Program-made: the position numbers and the translations under genes | Shown here: positions 10,417 through 20,524 of the stretch, piece after piece | How the letters are laid out: every line of letters begins with the position of its first letter | How positions within the stretch are numbered: position 1 is the first letter of the stretch | Notes under the pieces: model-generated | Told to the model about the DNA's origin: nothing | Seen by the model: the letters and a program-made list of their open reading frames with translations, nothing else | Databases searched by the model: none | Assembly: GCF_008180615.1 (NCBI RefSeq) | Contig: NZ_VTEH01000002.1 | Coordinates: 126,076 to 190,075 of the forward strand | Source: Rossellomorea vietnamensis | Lineage (GTDB): Bacteria > Bacillota > Bacilli > Bacillales > Bacillaceae_B | Reading direction: 5' to 3' | DNA: 64,000 nucleotides

Positions 10417-11217
10417 TTATTCTTCTCCCTCAGGGTCAGCTGTAATGTCTTCTCCGAAATATTCTTGACTGATTTCTTCCAACGTTCCGTCTTCTCTAAG
10501 TGTTTCTAATGCTTCATTGATCGCATCCAGAAGTTCTTCATTATCCTGGGCAACGGCAATCGCCTGTTCACTGCGGCCAAGAAGTTCCCTTGCCTCAATT
10601 TCCAAACCTGCGCCGATCGCTTCTTTACCTGTGACAAAATCGGTGATGACTGCATCGTGCTTCCCTTTGCTCAGAGCTTCAAGTGCAACAACATCACTAT
10701 CATACGTCTTTATATTCTCTGTTGCTTCACCCGCTGTCTCTGCATAAGTAGAGCCTTTTGATACGGCAATTTCCATTCCTTCCAGATCTGCCAATGTTTC
10801 AACATCACTATCCGGGCGTACAAAGATCTGAGGCCCTGAGTAGTAATATGGAGTAGAGAAGTCTACCTTCTCAGCACGCTCGTCTGTAATGGTATGACTC
10901 GCCACTGCTGCATCAAAACGCCCGGACTGGACACCTTCAACGATTCCGGCAAATTTAAATTTCTTTTGTTCCGGATCTAGTCCCAATTCCTCAGCAACCG
11001 CCTCAGCAACGTCAATATCAAAACCTGTCATTGTCCCATCACCGCTTGTAAAACTGAAAGGTTTGAATTCCCCGGATGCGGCGAAGGTGAATTTACCTTC
11101 ATCGACTACATCCAACCCGCTGTCTGATCCACTTCCGGAACTGCTCTCGTCTGTTCCGCACCCCGTAATTAAAATGGCTGATAATGATAATGCTGCAAAA
11201 CTAAATAATTTCTTCAT
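10417..11217 (-). CDS. Polar amino-acid ABC transporter, substrate-binding lipoprotein
   Basis: Extracellular binding protein, 266 residues from the ATG reading MKKLFSF; GGGGG lies 11 nt before it. The signal peptide ends in the lipobox LITGC, so C20 is lipidated and the protein is anchored to the outer face of the membrane. A serine/glycine-rich linker follows. The mature part is an SBP family 3 domain: SGEFKPFSF, MTGFDIDVAEAVA, then FDAAVASHTITDERAEKVDFS. The ligand could be cystine, glutamine or another polar amino acid; sequence alone does not decide. First gene of the three-gene operon. Confidence 0.93.
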   Translation of the reverse strand: MKKLFSFAALSLSAILITGCGTDESSSGSGSDSGLDVVDEGKFTFAASGEFKPFSFTSGDGTMTGFDIDVAEAVAEELGLDPEQKKFKFAGIVEGVQSGRFDAAVASHTITDERAEKVDFSTPYYYSGPQIFVRPDSDVETLADLEGMEIAVSKGSTYAETAGEATENIKTYDSDVVALEALSKGKHDAVITDFVTGKEAIGAGLEIEARELLGRSEQAIAVAQDNEELLDAINEALETLREDGTLEEISQEYFGEDITADPEGEE

Positions 11218-11798
11218 TTCTCTAATGGCCCCCTTCAAATCTTTTTAGTCCTATGTATTATGCTAACAAACTAATGGATGATTCACAAAATTCAAAATTA
11301 CTGATAACTCTGTATATAGCTGTGTATCCCTGCTTTACACCAAGTAAGCCCAGCTTTCCATTGAAATCCATAAATTTGCCGGCATATCCTTACTTTTCCT
11401 ATTCCCGGCGTGAATAATTTTAAACATCTGAATAGTAATTTAATTGTTATTTTTGCAATTTTAAAGTCATTTATACCAATTTCATTCTTCCGATTGGGAA
11501 ATCAGGCTGTTCCACACATTATTTGGATAGCTGATTTCTACTTCAGCCTATTATGAAACCTTGGCGCTGTATTTCCCGCTTGTCTCAGAGGAGGTCTTTC
11601 GAGTTAAGCTGGCTCACTGCTTCTTGAACAAAGTGAAGTTTGTTAGAAAGGACAAAACAGTTATAGAACATAATGTTTTTTTATATGAAGAGAGCTTTCT
11701 ACGCAGCCTGCTGGTTGAGACACTCTCCTCTCTGACACTTGAACCCTTTTTCCCGAAGTGTCTTTTAGAATCCTATACGTCAACTAATAAAAGCCCAT
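11218..11798. other. Intergenic region without a recognised gene
   Basis: AT-rich DNA between the binding-protein gene and the engB terminator. A 79-codon plus-strand frame at 11561-11800 has no good ribosome-binding site and no family resemblance; I treat it as chance. The ABC operon's promoter should lie in 11230-11350 but I could not place it. Confidence 0.5.
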
Positions 11799-11834
11799 AA
11801 AAAAAGAGAATACCCGTGTGTCGGATATTCTCTC
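11799..11834 (-). terminator. Terminator of lonA-engB
   Basis: Stem AGAGAATATCC with GGGTATTCTCT and a run of seven T on the minus strand, 7 bp beyond the engB stop codon. Confidence 0.88.
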
Positions 11835-11841
11835 GTCTTAT

Positions 11842-12423
11842 TTATCTTCTTGCATTAAGAGCGGCCCAAACCTGGTCTTTGCCCAAGCCTGTTTCTGATG
11901 AGAAGAGTATGACTTCATCTCCCTCTTCAATATCCAGCCCTTCTTTCGTTGCTTTTAAATGCTTCTGCCACTTTCCTTTAGGAATCTTATCGGCTTTCGT
12001 GGCAATGATTACACAAGGAATGCCGTGATGCTTTAGGAATTCATACATCATGATATCATCCTGTGTCGGCGGATGGCGCAGGTCGACAATCTGAATGACC
12101 GCTTTCAGCTGCTCACGCATTGTGATATAGGTTTCAATCATTCTTCCCCAAGCTTCACGTTCTGTTTTTGACACTTTGGCAAACCCATACCCCGGAACGT
12201 CTACAAAATAGATACTTTCTTCTATCTTGTAAAAATTAAGGGTTTGGGTCTTCCCAGGCTTGGATGATATCCTTGCCATACTCTTACGGCCGATCATCTT
12301 GTTGATAAAAGATGATTTTCCGACGTTGGAGCGGCCCGCAAGAGCAAACTCGGGAAGATAATCTCCCGGGTACTGCTCAGGCCTTACCGCACTGATTACA
12401 AGCTCAACATTATTTACTTTCAC
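11842..12423 (-). CDS. engB: Ribosome-biogenesis GTPase YsxC/EngB
   Basis: A small essential GTPase needed for late 50S subunit assembly. G1 is GRSNVGKSS near residue 32, G3 is DVPGYG, G4 is TKAD and G5 is SSETG. The GTG at 12423, reading [13 protein letters not shown], is chosen because it lines up with the B. subtilis protein start and has AGGTGA upstream; a GTG three codons earlier would sit on that site. 193 residues. It overlaps the 3' end of lonA by 14 bp, so the two are co-transcribed, as in B. subtilis. Confidence 0.96.
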   Translation of the reverse strand: MKVNNVELVISAVRPEQYPGDYLPEFALAGRSNVGKSSFINKMIGRKSMARISSKPGKTQTLNFYKIEESIYFVDVPGYGFAKVSKTEREAWGRMIETYITMREQLKAVIQIVDLRHPPTQDDIMMYEFLKHHGIPCVIIATKADKIPKGKWQKHLKATKEGLDIEEGDEVILFSSETGLGKDQVWAALNARR

Positions 12424-14743
12424 TTCTCTCACCTACTAAAGCTGTTTCTAATACTTCTTCTATATGGGAAACCAGAACGAACTTCAAATCCTTTCTGACA
12501 CTTGCCGGTATATCGTCAATATCCTTTTCATTGTCTTTCGGAATGATAATTGTTCTAAGGCCCGCACGGTGCGCACTCAGGGATTTTTCCTTCAATCCGC
12601 CAATCGGGAGCACACGTCCGCGCAGGGTAATTTCCCCTGTCATGCCGACTTCACGTTTGATTTTCCGTCCTGTTAAGGCTGAAACCAAAGCTGTGGCAAT
12701 CGTGATTCCGGCAGAAGGGCCGTCTTTAGGAACTGCTCCTTCTGGCACGTGGATATGAACATCATATTTCTCATGAAAATTTTCTTCTAAATTCAGATCG
12801 GCTGCTTGGGACCTTACATAACTGAATGCCGCTTGAGCCGACTCTTTCATGACATCTCCAAGCTTTCCTGTCAGGACAAGCTTACCTTTACCCGGAGACA
12901 GAGATACTTCAATCTGCAGGGTATCTCCTCCAACAGATGTATACGCCAAGCCGGTTGCAACACCAATCTGGTCTTCTGTTTCAGCCTGGCCATAACGGAA
13001 TTTCTTTTTGCCTAGGAAATCTTCAATATTCTTTTCTGTGATGACGACTTTCTTTCTCTCACCGGAAACGATGACCTTTGCAGTCTTTCGGCACAATGTC
13101 GCCAGCTGGCGTTCCAAGCCCCTGACTCCCGCTTCTCTTGTATAATAACGGACCACCGCTTGTACAGCATCTTCCCTGACTTGCAGCTGTGATTTTGTTA
13201 ATCCGTTTTCCGCGATTTGCTTAGGAAGCAGATGATCTTTGGCGATGTTGATTTTCTCCAACTCTGTATATCCTGCAATCGTGATGATTTCCATTCTGTC
13301 CCTTAATGGACCGGGAATAGTGGAAAGGTCATTGGCCGTTGCAAGGAACATAACCTTGGAAAGATCATAGGTTTCCTCTATATAATGGTCACTGAAATTG
13401 AAGTTTTGTTCAGGATCCAGCACTTCAAGCATTGCTGATGACGGATCTCCCCTGAAGTCGCTTGACATTTTATCGATTTCATCCAGCAGGAAGACCGGAT
13501 TGATGGTACCGGCTTTTTTCATGCCTTGGATGATCCTGCCCGGCATTGCACCAACATAGGTTCGTCTATGGCCGCGGATCTCTGATTCATCACGCACCCC
13601 GCCAAGGGAAACTCGGACAAAATGCCTGCCGAGAGACTCTGCAACAGATTTGGCAAGGCTGGTTTTACCCACACCTGGAGGTCCCGCAAGACAAAGGATC
13701 GGCCCGCGAAGAGATTGAGTAAGCTTTTGAACAGCCAAATATTCAAGCACCCGCTCTTTCACTTTTTCCAGCCCAAAGTGATCTCTGTTCAGGATCTCCT
13801 CCGCCTTGATGATATCAAGGTCATCCTCTGTCTGTGCAGACCAAGGAAGGGAGACCAGCCATTCGATGTAGTTTCTGATCACAGAGCTTTCTGCTGAACT
13901 TGCAGGGACTTTCTCATAGCGGCCCAGTTCCTTCAATACTGTTTTCTCAATCGCTTCCGGCATGTCAGCTTCTGCAATCCGCTGTGTCAGCTCTTCGATT
14001 TCACCGGTTTTGCCTTCTTTATCACCCAGTTCTTTCTGGATCGCTTTCATCTGCTCTCTAAGATAGTACTCTTTTTGCGTCCTTTCCATAGAACGCTTTA
14101 CTCGCTGCCCGATTTTCTTCTCCAGATTCAATACTTCTTTTTCGTTGTTGATCGTCTGGATGACAAGTTGTAATCTATCTTTAATATCGAGCGTTTCAAG
14201 AACCTTTTGTTTTTCTTTCATTTTCAGAGGAAGATGGGAGGCAACTATATCGGCCAGCCTGCCTGGTTCATCGATATCCGAAACCGTTGAATACGTCTCA
14301 GCAGAAACTTTCTTGGAAAGCTTTATGTACTGCTCGAAATAGTTCAGCAGCGTTCTCATTAACGCTTCTGTTTCAGATTCCTTTTCCTCAATGTCTTCAT
14401 GTGTGGAAATGTTCACTTCGTAGAATTTCTCCTCATTCGTGAAATTACTTATTTCCGCCCTTTGGATCCCTTCCACAAGTACCCGTATTGTTCCATTGGG
14501 AAGCTTAAGCATTTGTTTTACCTTTGTCAGCGTTCCCATTTCATAAAAGTCATCGACGCCTGGTTCATCTATATTCATATCTTTTTGAGTGGTCAAAAAT
14601 ATATATTGGTCATCCACCATTGCCTTTTCAAGCGCCTGGACTGACCTGTCACGCCCTACATCTAAATGAAGGACCATCGTTGGATAAACAAGCAGACCTC
14701 TTAATGGAAGGAGGGGAAGAGTTAATTCTTTTTGTTTTGCCAT
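12410..14743 (-). CDS. lonA: ATP-dependent protease La, LonA
   Basis: Cytosolic AAA+ serine protease that degrades misfolded and regulatory proteins. From the ATG at 14743 ([21 protein letters not shown] 7 nt upstream) it has 777 residues, the normal length. Order: LAN substrate-binding domain (1-200), coiled coil (200-250), AAA+ module with Walker A GPPGVGKT at 354-361 and Walker B FLLDEIDK near 418, then the protease domain with the dyad S677 (PKDGPSAGI) and K720 (GGLKEK). It shares an operon with engB. Confidence 0.97.
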   Translation of the reverse strand: MAKQKELTLPLLPLRGLLVYPTMVLHLDVGRDRSVQALEKAMVDDQYIFLTTQKDMNIDEPGVDDFYEMGTLTKVKQMLKLPNGTIRVLVEGIQRAEISNFTNEEKFYEVNISTHEDIEEKESETEALMRTLLNYFEQYIKLSKKVSAETYSTVSDIDEPGRLADIVASHLPLKMKEKQKVLETLDIKDRLQLVIQTINNEKEVLNLEKKIGQRVKRSMERTQKEYYLREQMKAIQKELGDKEGKTGEIEELTQRIAEADMPEAIEKTVLKELGRYEKVPASSAESSVIRNYIEWLVSLPWSAQTEDDLDIIKAEEILNRDHFGLEKVKERVLEYLAVQKLTQSLRGPILCLAGPPGVGKTSLAKSVAESLGRHFVRVSLGGVRDESEIRGHRRTYVGAMPGRIIQGMKKAGTINPVFLLDEIDKMSSDFRGDPSSAMLEVLDPEQNFNFSDHYIEETYDLSKVMFLATANDLSTIPGPLRDRMEIITIAGYTELEKINIAKDHLLPKQIAENGLTKSQLQVREDAVQAVVRYYTREAGVRGLERQLATLCRKTAKVIVSGERKKVVITEKNIEDFLGKKKFRYGQAETEDQIGVATGLAYTSVGGDTLQIEVSLSPGKGKLVLTGKLGDVMKESAQAAFSYVRSQAADLNLEENFHEKYDVHIHVPEGAVPKDGPSAGITIATALVSALTGRKIKREVGMTGEITLRGRVLPIGGLKEKSLSAHRAGLRTIIIPKDNEKDIDDIPASVRKDLKFVLVSHIEEVLETALVGERSESK

Positions 14744-14795
14744 AAATACACCTCCAAAAATTCTCGCCCTTTTGAATCTCATAAGTCTTTGTACA

Positions 14796-14824
14796 ATTCT
14801 ATCTTATTTATATATACGTGTCCA
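14796..14824 (-). promoter_or_regulatory. lonA: Sigma-A-type promoter of lonA-engB
   Basis: On the minus strand TGGACA and TAGAAT are separated by exactly 17 bp, about 50 bp before the lonA start codon. Confidence 0.72.
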
Positions 14825-15143
14825 TTTTAGAGTGGATGGAACCCGTTCCTATAGACCTTTGCTGGCCAGGGGTTCTCGCTTCAAGCCGGGCATTATCACT
14901 CCCAGGGAATGGCTGAGTTTATCGGCTGTCCCCCTGTCTTAAACAGGTCCCGACAATATTAATGAAGGATAGACACGTTTTAACGAAATATACTGCCGCT
15001 TTAACATTCAAGAGGGCGGGCTGAAAAAAATACCCTCCCTCTTATTGTACAGCTAAGAATGATCACATTCATGAATTATGCTTAAGATATACTTCTCGTA
15101 TTCCTCTCCAGAGCAGAACTTAAACGATAAATGCATCAGCAAA
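14825..15143. other. Intergenic region between lonA and lonB
   Basis: No gene is recognisable. A short GC-rich stretch at 15008-15048 (GAGGGCGGGC and ACCCTCCCTC) can pair weakly and might help end the lonB transcript, but the loop contains most of the A/T run, so I do not call it a terminator. Confidence 0.4.
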
Positions 15144-16805
15144 TCATACGCTTTTTTTGTTGTTTTCTTCATTATATGTGATTTCTTCCTCTATTTTCTC
15201 TTTATCAAGCGCAATATTGAAAACCTCTTTCAGATGTTTGACAGGATGGACCTCTATTCCTTCTATTTCCTGAAGAAGGGCACCCATATTTTCATGAGGG
15301 ATCACAGCAGCACGTGCACCTGCAAGCTTTGCCGCTTTTACCTTAGGGAATACACCCCCAACTGGTTTGACGAACCCATGGATACTGATTTCACCGGTCA
15401 AGGCGATATCCGATCTGACCGGGATCCGATAAATGGCTGAATAGATTCCCGTAGCCATCGCTATGCCTGCTGAAGGGCCGTCGACAGGGATGCCCCCCGG
15501 GAAATTAACATGAATGTCAAATTGGTCGGCAGGAACGCCCATCGAGCGCAAAACTGTAAGGACATTTTCGATAGACCCTTTTGCCATACTCTTTCTTCGA
15601 ATGGATTTCCCCTTATCACCGATACTTTCTTCTTCCACAATCCCAGTGACATTGATGCTTCCTTTTTCCTCTGCAGGAATGACTGTGACCTCAATTTCCA
15701 AAAGCGAGCCGGAGTTGGGGCCAGTTACCGCAAGGCCATTCACGAGGCCAATGGCGGATTTTTCGTTGATTTTCCGGTCCAGCCTTGGTGAGAGCTGACT
15801 GGACTGAATCATCCATTCTATATCTTTATCATCGATAAATTCCCTGTTCTCCGTGATGGCGAGACCTGCGACGATTTGGACCATATTAACTGCTTCTCGG
15901 CCGTTTCGGGCATATGATGCAAGAAGTTCCACCCCTTCCTTGCTGATGGAAATGTTCACTTTTTCCGAAGCATTTTCGGCCACTTTTATTACCTCTTCTT
16001 TGTTGAGTTCCCTGAAAAACACTTCCATACACCTTGACCTTATTGCAGGCGGTATCTCACTTGGCGTTCTTGTGGTAGCACCAATCAATCTGAAATCTGC
16101 CGGAAGTCCATTCTTAAAAATGTCGTGGATATGGGTAGGTATTTGTGTATTCTCTTCACTATAGTAGGCACTTTCTAAAAAAACTTTACGATCTTCCAGG
16201 ACTTTCAGCAGCTTATTCATTTGAATAGGATGCAGTTCACCGATTTCATCGATAAACAAGACTCCGCCATGAGCATTTGTTACAGCACCCTGCTTTGGCT
16301 GGGGAATCCCCGCTTGTCCCATAGCTCCTGCTCCCTGATATATCGGGTCATGCACAGAGCCGATTAATGGATCCGCAATTCCTCTTTCATCAAATCTTGC
16401 CGTCGTCGCATCCAATTCCACAAAAACAGAAGACTTTTTGAAAGGGGATTGAAACTGCTCTTTAGCCTCCTGCAGGACAAGGCGTGCCGCCGCGGTCTTC
16501 CCTACACCTGGCGGACCATAGATAATAACATGCTGAGGATTTGGACCGCATAAAGCAGCCTTTAATGACTTGATCCCATCCTCCTGGCCGACAATATCCT
16601 TAAAGCTTTGCGGCCTTACCTTTTCCGAAAGTGGTTCTGAAAGGGAAATGGACCGCATTTTCCGCAGCTGCTCCATTTCTTTTTTTGATTCGCGATCAAT
16701 TGAAACCTTTTGTGTACGTTGACTTTTTAATAAGTTCCAAAAATATAAACCGATGATCACCCCGAAAAACAGTTGGATGATCAGTGCTATTCCTGTCCAA
16801 CTCAT
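15144..16805 (-). CDS. lonB: Forespore ATP-dependent protease LonB
   Basis: Lon-like protease that in B. subtilis acts in the forespore. The 553-residue protein starts with a membrane helix (residues 5-25) in place of the LAN domain of LonA. Walker A is GPPGVGKT at 97-104, and an AAA+ core follows with the Walker B motif LFIDEIGEL. The protease dyad is S445 in PVDGPSAGI and K488 in GGVFPKV. GGAGGG precedes the ATG. A sigma-F-type promoter lies directly upstream. The tail is rich in acidic residues and asparagine. Confidence 0.96.
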   Translation of the reverse strand: MSWTGIALIIQLFFGVIIGLYFWNLLKSQRTQKVSIDRESKKEMEQLRKMRSISLSEPLSEKVRPQSFKDIVGQEDGIKSLKAALCGPNPQHVIIYGPPGVGKTAAARLVLQEAKEQFQSPFKKSSVFVELDATTARFDERGIADPLIGSVHDPIYQGAGAMGQAGIPQPKQGAVTNAHGGVLFIDEIGELHPIQMNKLLKVLEDRKVFLESAYYSEENTQIPTHIHDIFKNGLPADFRLIGATTRTPSEIPPAIRSRCMEVFFRELNKEEVIKVAENASEKVNISISKEGVELLASYARNGREAVNMVQIVAGLAITENREFIDDKDIEWMIQSSQLSPRLDRKINEKSAIGLVNGLAVTGPNSGSLLEIEVTVIPAEEKGSINVTGIVEEESIGDKGKSIRRKSMAKGSIENVLTVLRSMGVPADQFDIHVNFPGGIPVDGPSAGIAMATGIYSAIYRIPVRSDIALTGEISIHGFVKPVGGVFPKVKAAKLAGARAAVIPHENMGALLQEIEGIEVHPVKHLKEVFNIALDKEKIEEEITYNEENNKKSV

Positions 16806-16840
16806 GCCTTTCCCTCCAGTAATAACTCGTTGTTAAAGGT

Positions 16841-16870
16841 TAGTATCTCCTCGAGTTTGGAGGAATAAAC
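16841..16870 (-). promoter_or_regulatory. lonB: Sigma-F-type promoter of lonB
   Basis: GTTTA, 15 bp, then GGAGATACTA on the minus strand. The -10 part fits the sigma-F pattern GGNRANAMTR at every position and the -35 part differs from GYATA at one. It ends 36 bp before the start codon. This agrees with forespore expression of lonB in B. subtilis. Confidence 0.72.
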
Positions 16871-16974
16871 AAGTTTTTCTAGGATGAGACCGTCAAGGAA
16901 CTTACATTAATTGTAAGAGAAGAATAGTGAGAGTCTAGAACCCTTAATCTTCAACGCTCTTTTCGCAAAAATTG

Positions 16975-17300
16975 TGGCTGGTGAAATGTAAAGGATTTCC
17001 GCTCCAGCCGCACGAATCTGCAGGGCGGGCGGTGAAGCAAAAGCGGAAGCGGCCGTTCAGCGGCGTACGGACTGGACTGACTCCGCATGAGATAAAGGAA
17101 ACACAACGAACATAGTAAGTTGATGTTGACTTATCACCAAAAGTGGAGAGGTCCTGCTCAGGCTCTCGCATCAGATAAAGGAATCACGGAGAGCGACCGA
17201 GATTCGATGATGACTTATCGCAAGGAGAGAGTCCGAAATCTGTTAGTCGCTGGCCGCTGGAGCTGGATGAGCCTCCTCGGCATCGCCTGTATAAAAGGTG
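16975..17300. repeat. Bacillaceae palindromic repeat element, two diverged units
   Basis: Two related units share AGATAAAGGAA, then ATGTTGACTTATC or ATGATGACTTATC; they start at AAAGCGGAAGCGG (near 17039) and AAAAGTGGAGAGG (near 17138) and the pair ends with GGCCGCTGGAGCTGGA. The beginning and the end can pair (GCGGAAGCGGCC, GGCCGCTGG). I recognise this as the style of repeat scattered in Bacillaceae genomes, but cannot name the family. It fills the gap between lonB and clpX. No gene is present. Confidence 0.65.
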
Positions 17301-17339
17301 GAAGCACCTTGATCAGCTCCGAGAGGCAAATGTTCTCAA

Positions 17340-17390
17340 AAGAAAAAAAGACAGAAAAGATCCTCCACGGCGAACCGGGAGGACCTTGTT
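17340..17390 (-). terminator. Terminator of clpX
   Basis: Stem GGTCCTCC with GGAGGATC around a GC-rich loop, followed on the minus strand by TTTTC and a later run of seven T. It starts 11 bp past the clpX stop. Confidence 0.7.
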
Positions 17391-17400
17391 TAGCTTATTG

Positions 17401-18675
17401 TTAAGCGGAAGTCTTTTCTTCGTCATTTCCTTTGATAACCGTTCCGTCTTCCAATAGCAGCTTTGGAGCTTCACTATCGGTGACTGTGCCTGGTGTAATG
17501 ATACATTTCTTGATATCTTCTCTTGAAGGAAGATCGAACATTACCTCAAGCATGATGGTTTCGATGATTGAACGAAGACCGCGGGCACCTGTTTTACGTT
17601 CGATCGCTTTATTGGCGATTTCTCTAAGTGCATCTTCTTCAAACTCTAATTCCACCTGGTCAAGTTCAAGCATTTTTTGATACTGCTTTACCAGTGCGTT
17701 CTTCGGTTTAGTCAGGATTTCCACAAGAGCATCCTCATCAAGAGGAGTCAGGCTGGAAATAACCGGAAGACGCCCGATGAATTCCGGAATCAGACCGAAC
17801 TTCAATAAGTCTTCAGGAACGACCTTAGCCAGCAATGCTTTATCATTATCGACATTGACCGCTTTCGAGTCGGAACCAAAGCCGATAACTTTTTGCCCAA
17901 GGCGTCTCTTCACAATTTGCTCGATACCATCAAATGCTCCTCCACAGATGAACAGGATATTTGAAGTATCGATTTGGATGAATTCCTGATGCGGATGCTT
18001 TCTTCCACCTTGAGGAGGAACGCTCGCAACCGTACCTTCCAAGATTTTAAGCAGCGCCTGCTGAACACCTTCACCTGAAACATCGCGTGTGATTGAAGGA
18101 TTCTCAGATTTTCTGGCCACTTTATCAATTTCATCGATGTAAATGATGCCGCGTTCTGCTTTTTCTACATCATAATCTGCCGACTGGATCAATTTCAACA
18201 GAATGTTCTCCACGTCTTCTCCAACATATCCGGCTTCCGTCAGTGAAGTAGCGTCCGCAATGGCAAACGGCACATTAAGTATGCGGGCCAAAGTCTGGGC
18301 TAGAAGGGTTTTACCGCTTCCTGTAGGGCCAATCATGGCAATATTACTCTTAGATAGTTCAACATCATCCACTTTGCTGTTCGAATTGATACGTTTGTAG
18401 TGGTTATAAACAGCTACCGCCAAGGACTTCTTCGCCTGCTCTTGGCCTATTACGTATTCGTCGAGGATTTCACGGATCTCCTTCGGTTTAGGAACATCCT
18501 TGAACTCAACTTCTTCTTCTGTTCCAAGCTCCTCTTCCACGATCTCGGTACAAAGCTCGATGCATTCATCACATATATAAACACCCGGTCCTGCTACAAG
18601 CTTCCGGACCTGATCTTGTGTCTTACCACAAAAAGAACATTTCAATTGTCCTTTTTCATCGTTAAATTTAAACAA
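17401..18675 (-). CDS. clpX: ClpX, ATPase of the ClpXP protease
   Basis: AAA+ unfoldase that feeds substrates to ClpP. The 424-residue protein begins with the zinc-binding domain (C13, C16, C35, C38) that selects substrates and adaptors. Walker A is GPTGSGKT at 116-123, Walker B reads IIYIDEIDK, and the ClpP-contact loop is present as IGFGSD near residue 268. The ATG has GGGGTGA upstream. It lies between lonB and tig as in B. subtilis, with its own transcription unit. Confidence 0.98.
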   Translation of the reverse strand: MFKFNDEKGQLKCSFCGKTQDQVRKLVAGPGVYICDECIELCTEIVEEELGTEEEVEFKDVPKPKEIREILDEYVIGQEQAKKSLAVAVYNHYKRINSNSKVDDVELSKSNIAMIGPTGSGKTLLAQTLARILNVPFAIADATSLTEAGYVGEDVENILLKLIQSADYDVEKAERGIIYIDEIDKVARKSENPSITRDVSGEGVQQALLKILEGTVASVPPQGGRKHPHQEFIQIDTSNILFICGGAFDGIEQIVKRRLGQKVIGFGSDSKAVNVDNDKALLAKVVPEDLLKFGLIPEFIGRLPVISSLTPLDEDALVEILTKPKNALVKQYQKMLELDQVELEFEEDALREIANKAIERKTGARGLRSIIETIMLEVMFDLPSREDIKKCIITPGTVTDSEAPKLLLEDGTVIKGNDEEKTSA

Positions 18676-19002
18676 TGAAATTCACCCCTTATAAAAAGCT
18701 ATGTCGTTTCAAAAAATTCAAGTTATGTATTGCATTTTATCATACTATATGTCCGGAAAGGAAATTAAACGATCCAACCAATTTTACGCCCGCTTATTAA
18801 GGTTTATCCAAAAAACGGTCATCCTATTCCTGTTTAGGAGATTATGTAAACGGATTGTAAATGTACTGGTTTATTCTTCTTAGAGGATTACCAGTGCAGC
18901 TTCTTTAGAAAAATGGGTTGGAACCCTTGTGATCTCAAGTCCATCCATTCTTGCTGAGTTAAGTATAAGCTTCAAAGAGACAGAGGGAAAAATTTCTTAT
19001 TT
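18676..19002. other. Intergenic region between tig and clpX
   Basis: Holds the clpX leader and presumably its promoter (an AT-rich GATAAAAT lies near 18736), which I could not define. No gene or strong hairpin is seen. Confidence 0.4.
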
Positions 19003-19042
19003 TATAAAACAAGGCACGAATTAACTCGCGCCTTGTTTCTAT
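19003..19042 (-). terminator. Terminator of tig
   Basis: Stem AAACAAGGCGCGA with TCGTGCCTTGTTT on the minus strand, followed by TTATAAAAT. It lies 8 bp past the tig stop codon. Confidence 0.85.
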
Positions 19043-19050
19043 AATTATTA

Positions 19051-20337
19051 TTATGCAACAGTCTTGCTGTTATCCACAAGAACTTCTACTGCTTTTCGGA
19101 TTTTAAGATCTGTTTTCAGGTTATCAAGACCGCCAAGAGCCTGCTTGATATTGTCTGCAGCCATATTGTACTGCTCAGCCAGTTTGTTAACTTCCTCTTC
19201 TGCTTCCTCATCAGAAATTTCAAGGTTTTCTGCTTCAGCGATTGCTTCAAGAGTCAAGTTAGTGCGTACACGCTTAGCTGCATCTTCTTTCATCTGGCCG
19301 CGAAGGTCTTCTTCTTTTTGTCCAGAGAATTGGAAGTAAAGCTCAAGGTTCATTCCCTGCATTTGCAGACGCTGTTCGAATTCCTGCATCATGCGGTCAA
19401 CTTCAGTGTCAACCATTGCATCCGGGATCTCCACTTCTGTATTTTCAGAAGCTTTTTCCACTAGCGTGTCGCGAAGTGTTTGTTCTGCTTCGTTTTTCTT
19501 GGATTCTTCAAGACGCTTTTGGATTTTCTCTTTTAATTGGTCAAGAGTTTCAACTTCCTCATCTGCATCTTTAGCGAATTCATCATCAAGCTCAGGAAGC
19601 TGCTTCGCTTTGATTTCATGAAGTTTTGTTTTAAATACCGCAGGCTTGCCAGCAAGCTCGGAAGCGTGGTATTCCTCTGGGAAGTTTACTTCAACTTCTT
19701 TTTCCGCTCCAGTTTCAAGGCCGATTAATTGCTCCTCAAATCCTGGAATGAAAGAACCTGAACCAAGTTCAAGAGAATAGTTTTCAGCTGTGCCGCCTTC
19801 GAAAGCTTCCCCATCGACGAACCCTTCAAAATCGATAACGACTGTGTCGCCGTTTTCAGCTGCACCTTCTTCTTTAACAGCAAGCTCAGCTTGTTTTTCC
19901 TGAAGAGATTTCAATTCGTTCTCAACATCTTCAGAAGTAACTTCTGTTTCCATTTTCTCTACTTCAAGCCCTTTGTATTCACCAAGTTTAACTTCAGGTT
20001 TAACAGTGACTGTAGCAGTGAAAATAAGCTCTTTGCCTTTTTCCATTTGCTCGATGTCGATTTCCGGACGATCCACAGGTGAGATTCCAGTTTCTTCAAC
20101 AGCTTTAGCATAAGCTTCAGGAAGAATGACATCTAACGCGTCCTGGTAAAGAGATTCTACACCAAAACGTTTTTCGAACATTCCGCGAGGCATTTTCCCT
20201 TTACGGAATCCTGGTACATTAACTTGCTTAACCACTTTCTTAAATGCAGCGTCCAAACCATTGTTCACTGTATCTGCATCTACTTCAATTGTAAGAACCC
20301 CTTGGTTCCCTTCTTGCTTTTCCCATTTAGCAGACAT
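19051..20337 (-). CDS. tig: Trigger factor (ribosome-associated chaperone)
   Basis: Chaperone with peptidyl-prolyl isomerase activity that meets nascent chains at the ribosome exit. The 428 residues give the three domains in order: the ribosome-binding domain with [13 protein letters not shown] near residue 43, the FKBP-type isomerase domain (about 150-245) containing [11 protein letters not shown], and the helical substrate-binding domain. The protein is strongly acidic. A sigma-A-type promoter lies about 125 bp upstream. Confidence 0.98.
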   Translation of the reverse strand: MSAKWEKQEGNQGVLTIEVDADTVNNGLDAAFKKVVKQVNVPGFRKGKMPRGMFEKRFGVESLYQDALDVILPEAYAKAVEETGISPVDRPEIDIEQMEKGKELIFTATVTVKPEVKLGEYKGLEVEKMETEVTSEDVENELKSLQEKQAELAVKEEGAAENGDTVVIDFEGFVDGEAFEGGTAENYSLELGSGSFIPGFEEQLIGLETGAEKEVEVNFPEEYHASELAGKPAVFKTKLHEIKAKQLPELDDEFAKDADEEVETLDQLKEKIQKRLEESKKNEAEQTLRDTLVEKASENTEVEIPDAMVDTEVDRMMQEFEQRLQMQGMNLELYFQFSGQKEEDLRGQMKEDAAKRVRTNLTLEAIAEAENLEISDEEAEEEVNKLAEQYNMAADNIKQALGGLDNLKTDLKIRKAVEVLVDNSKTVA

Positions 20338-20461
20338 ACTTTTCCCTCCAACAATCTATAATTGATTATAGTTAATACAAAATAAATATTTAGATAGGTT
20401 TGCCTATGTAACAAAAGCACTATCTCTTCGAATATGAAAAACTTCACATTGCAACCATTAT

Positions 20462-20489
20462 ATTATAACATATGAAATCCTTCTTTCAA
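20462..20489 (-). promoter_or_regulatory. tig: Sigma-A-type promoter of tig
   Basis: TTGAAA, 16 bp, TATAAT on the minus strand; the -10 match is perfect. Confidence 0.75.
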
Positions 20490-20524
20490 CTCATAGCACT
20501 AAAAACGAGTTTCCTATATTTGTT

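Noticed and set aside
11561..11800. 79-codon plus-strand frame before the engB terminator
   Set aside because: No good ribosome-binding site and no recognisable pattern; likely chance.
15008..15048. Terminator after lonB
   Set aside because: The pairing parts enclose the T run and leave none after the stem.
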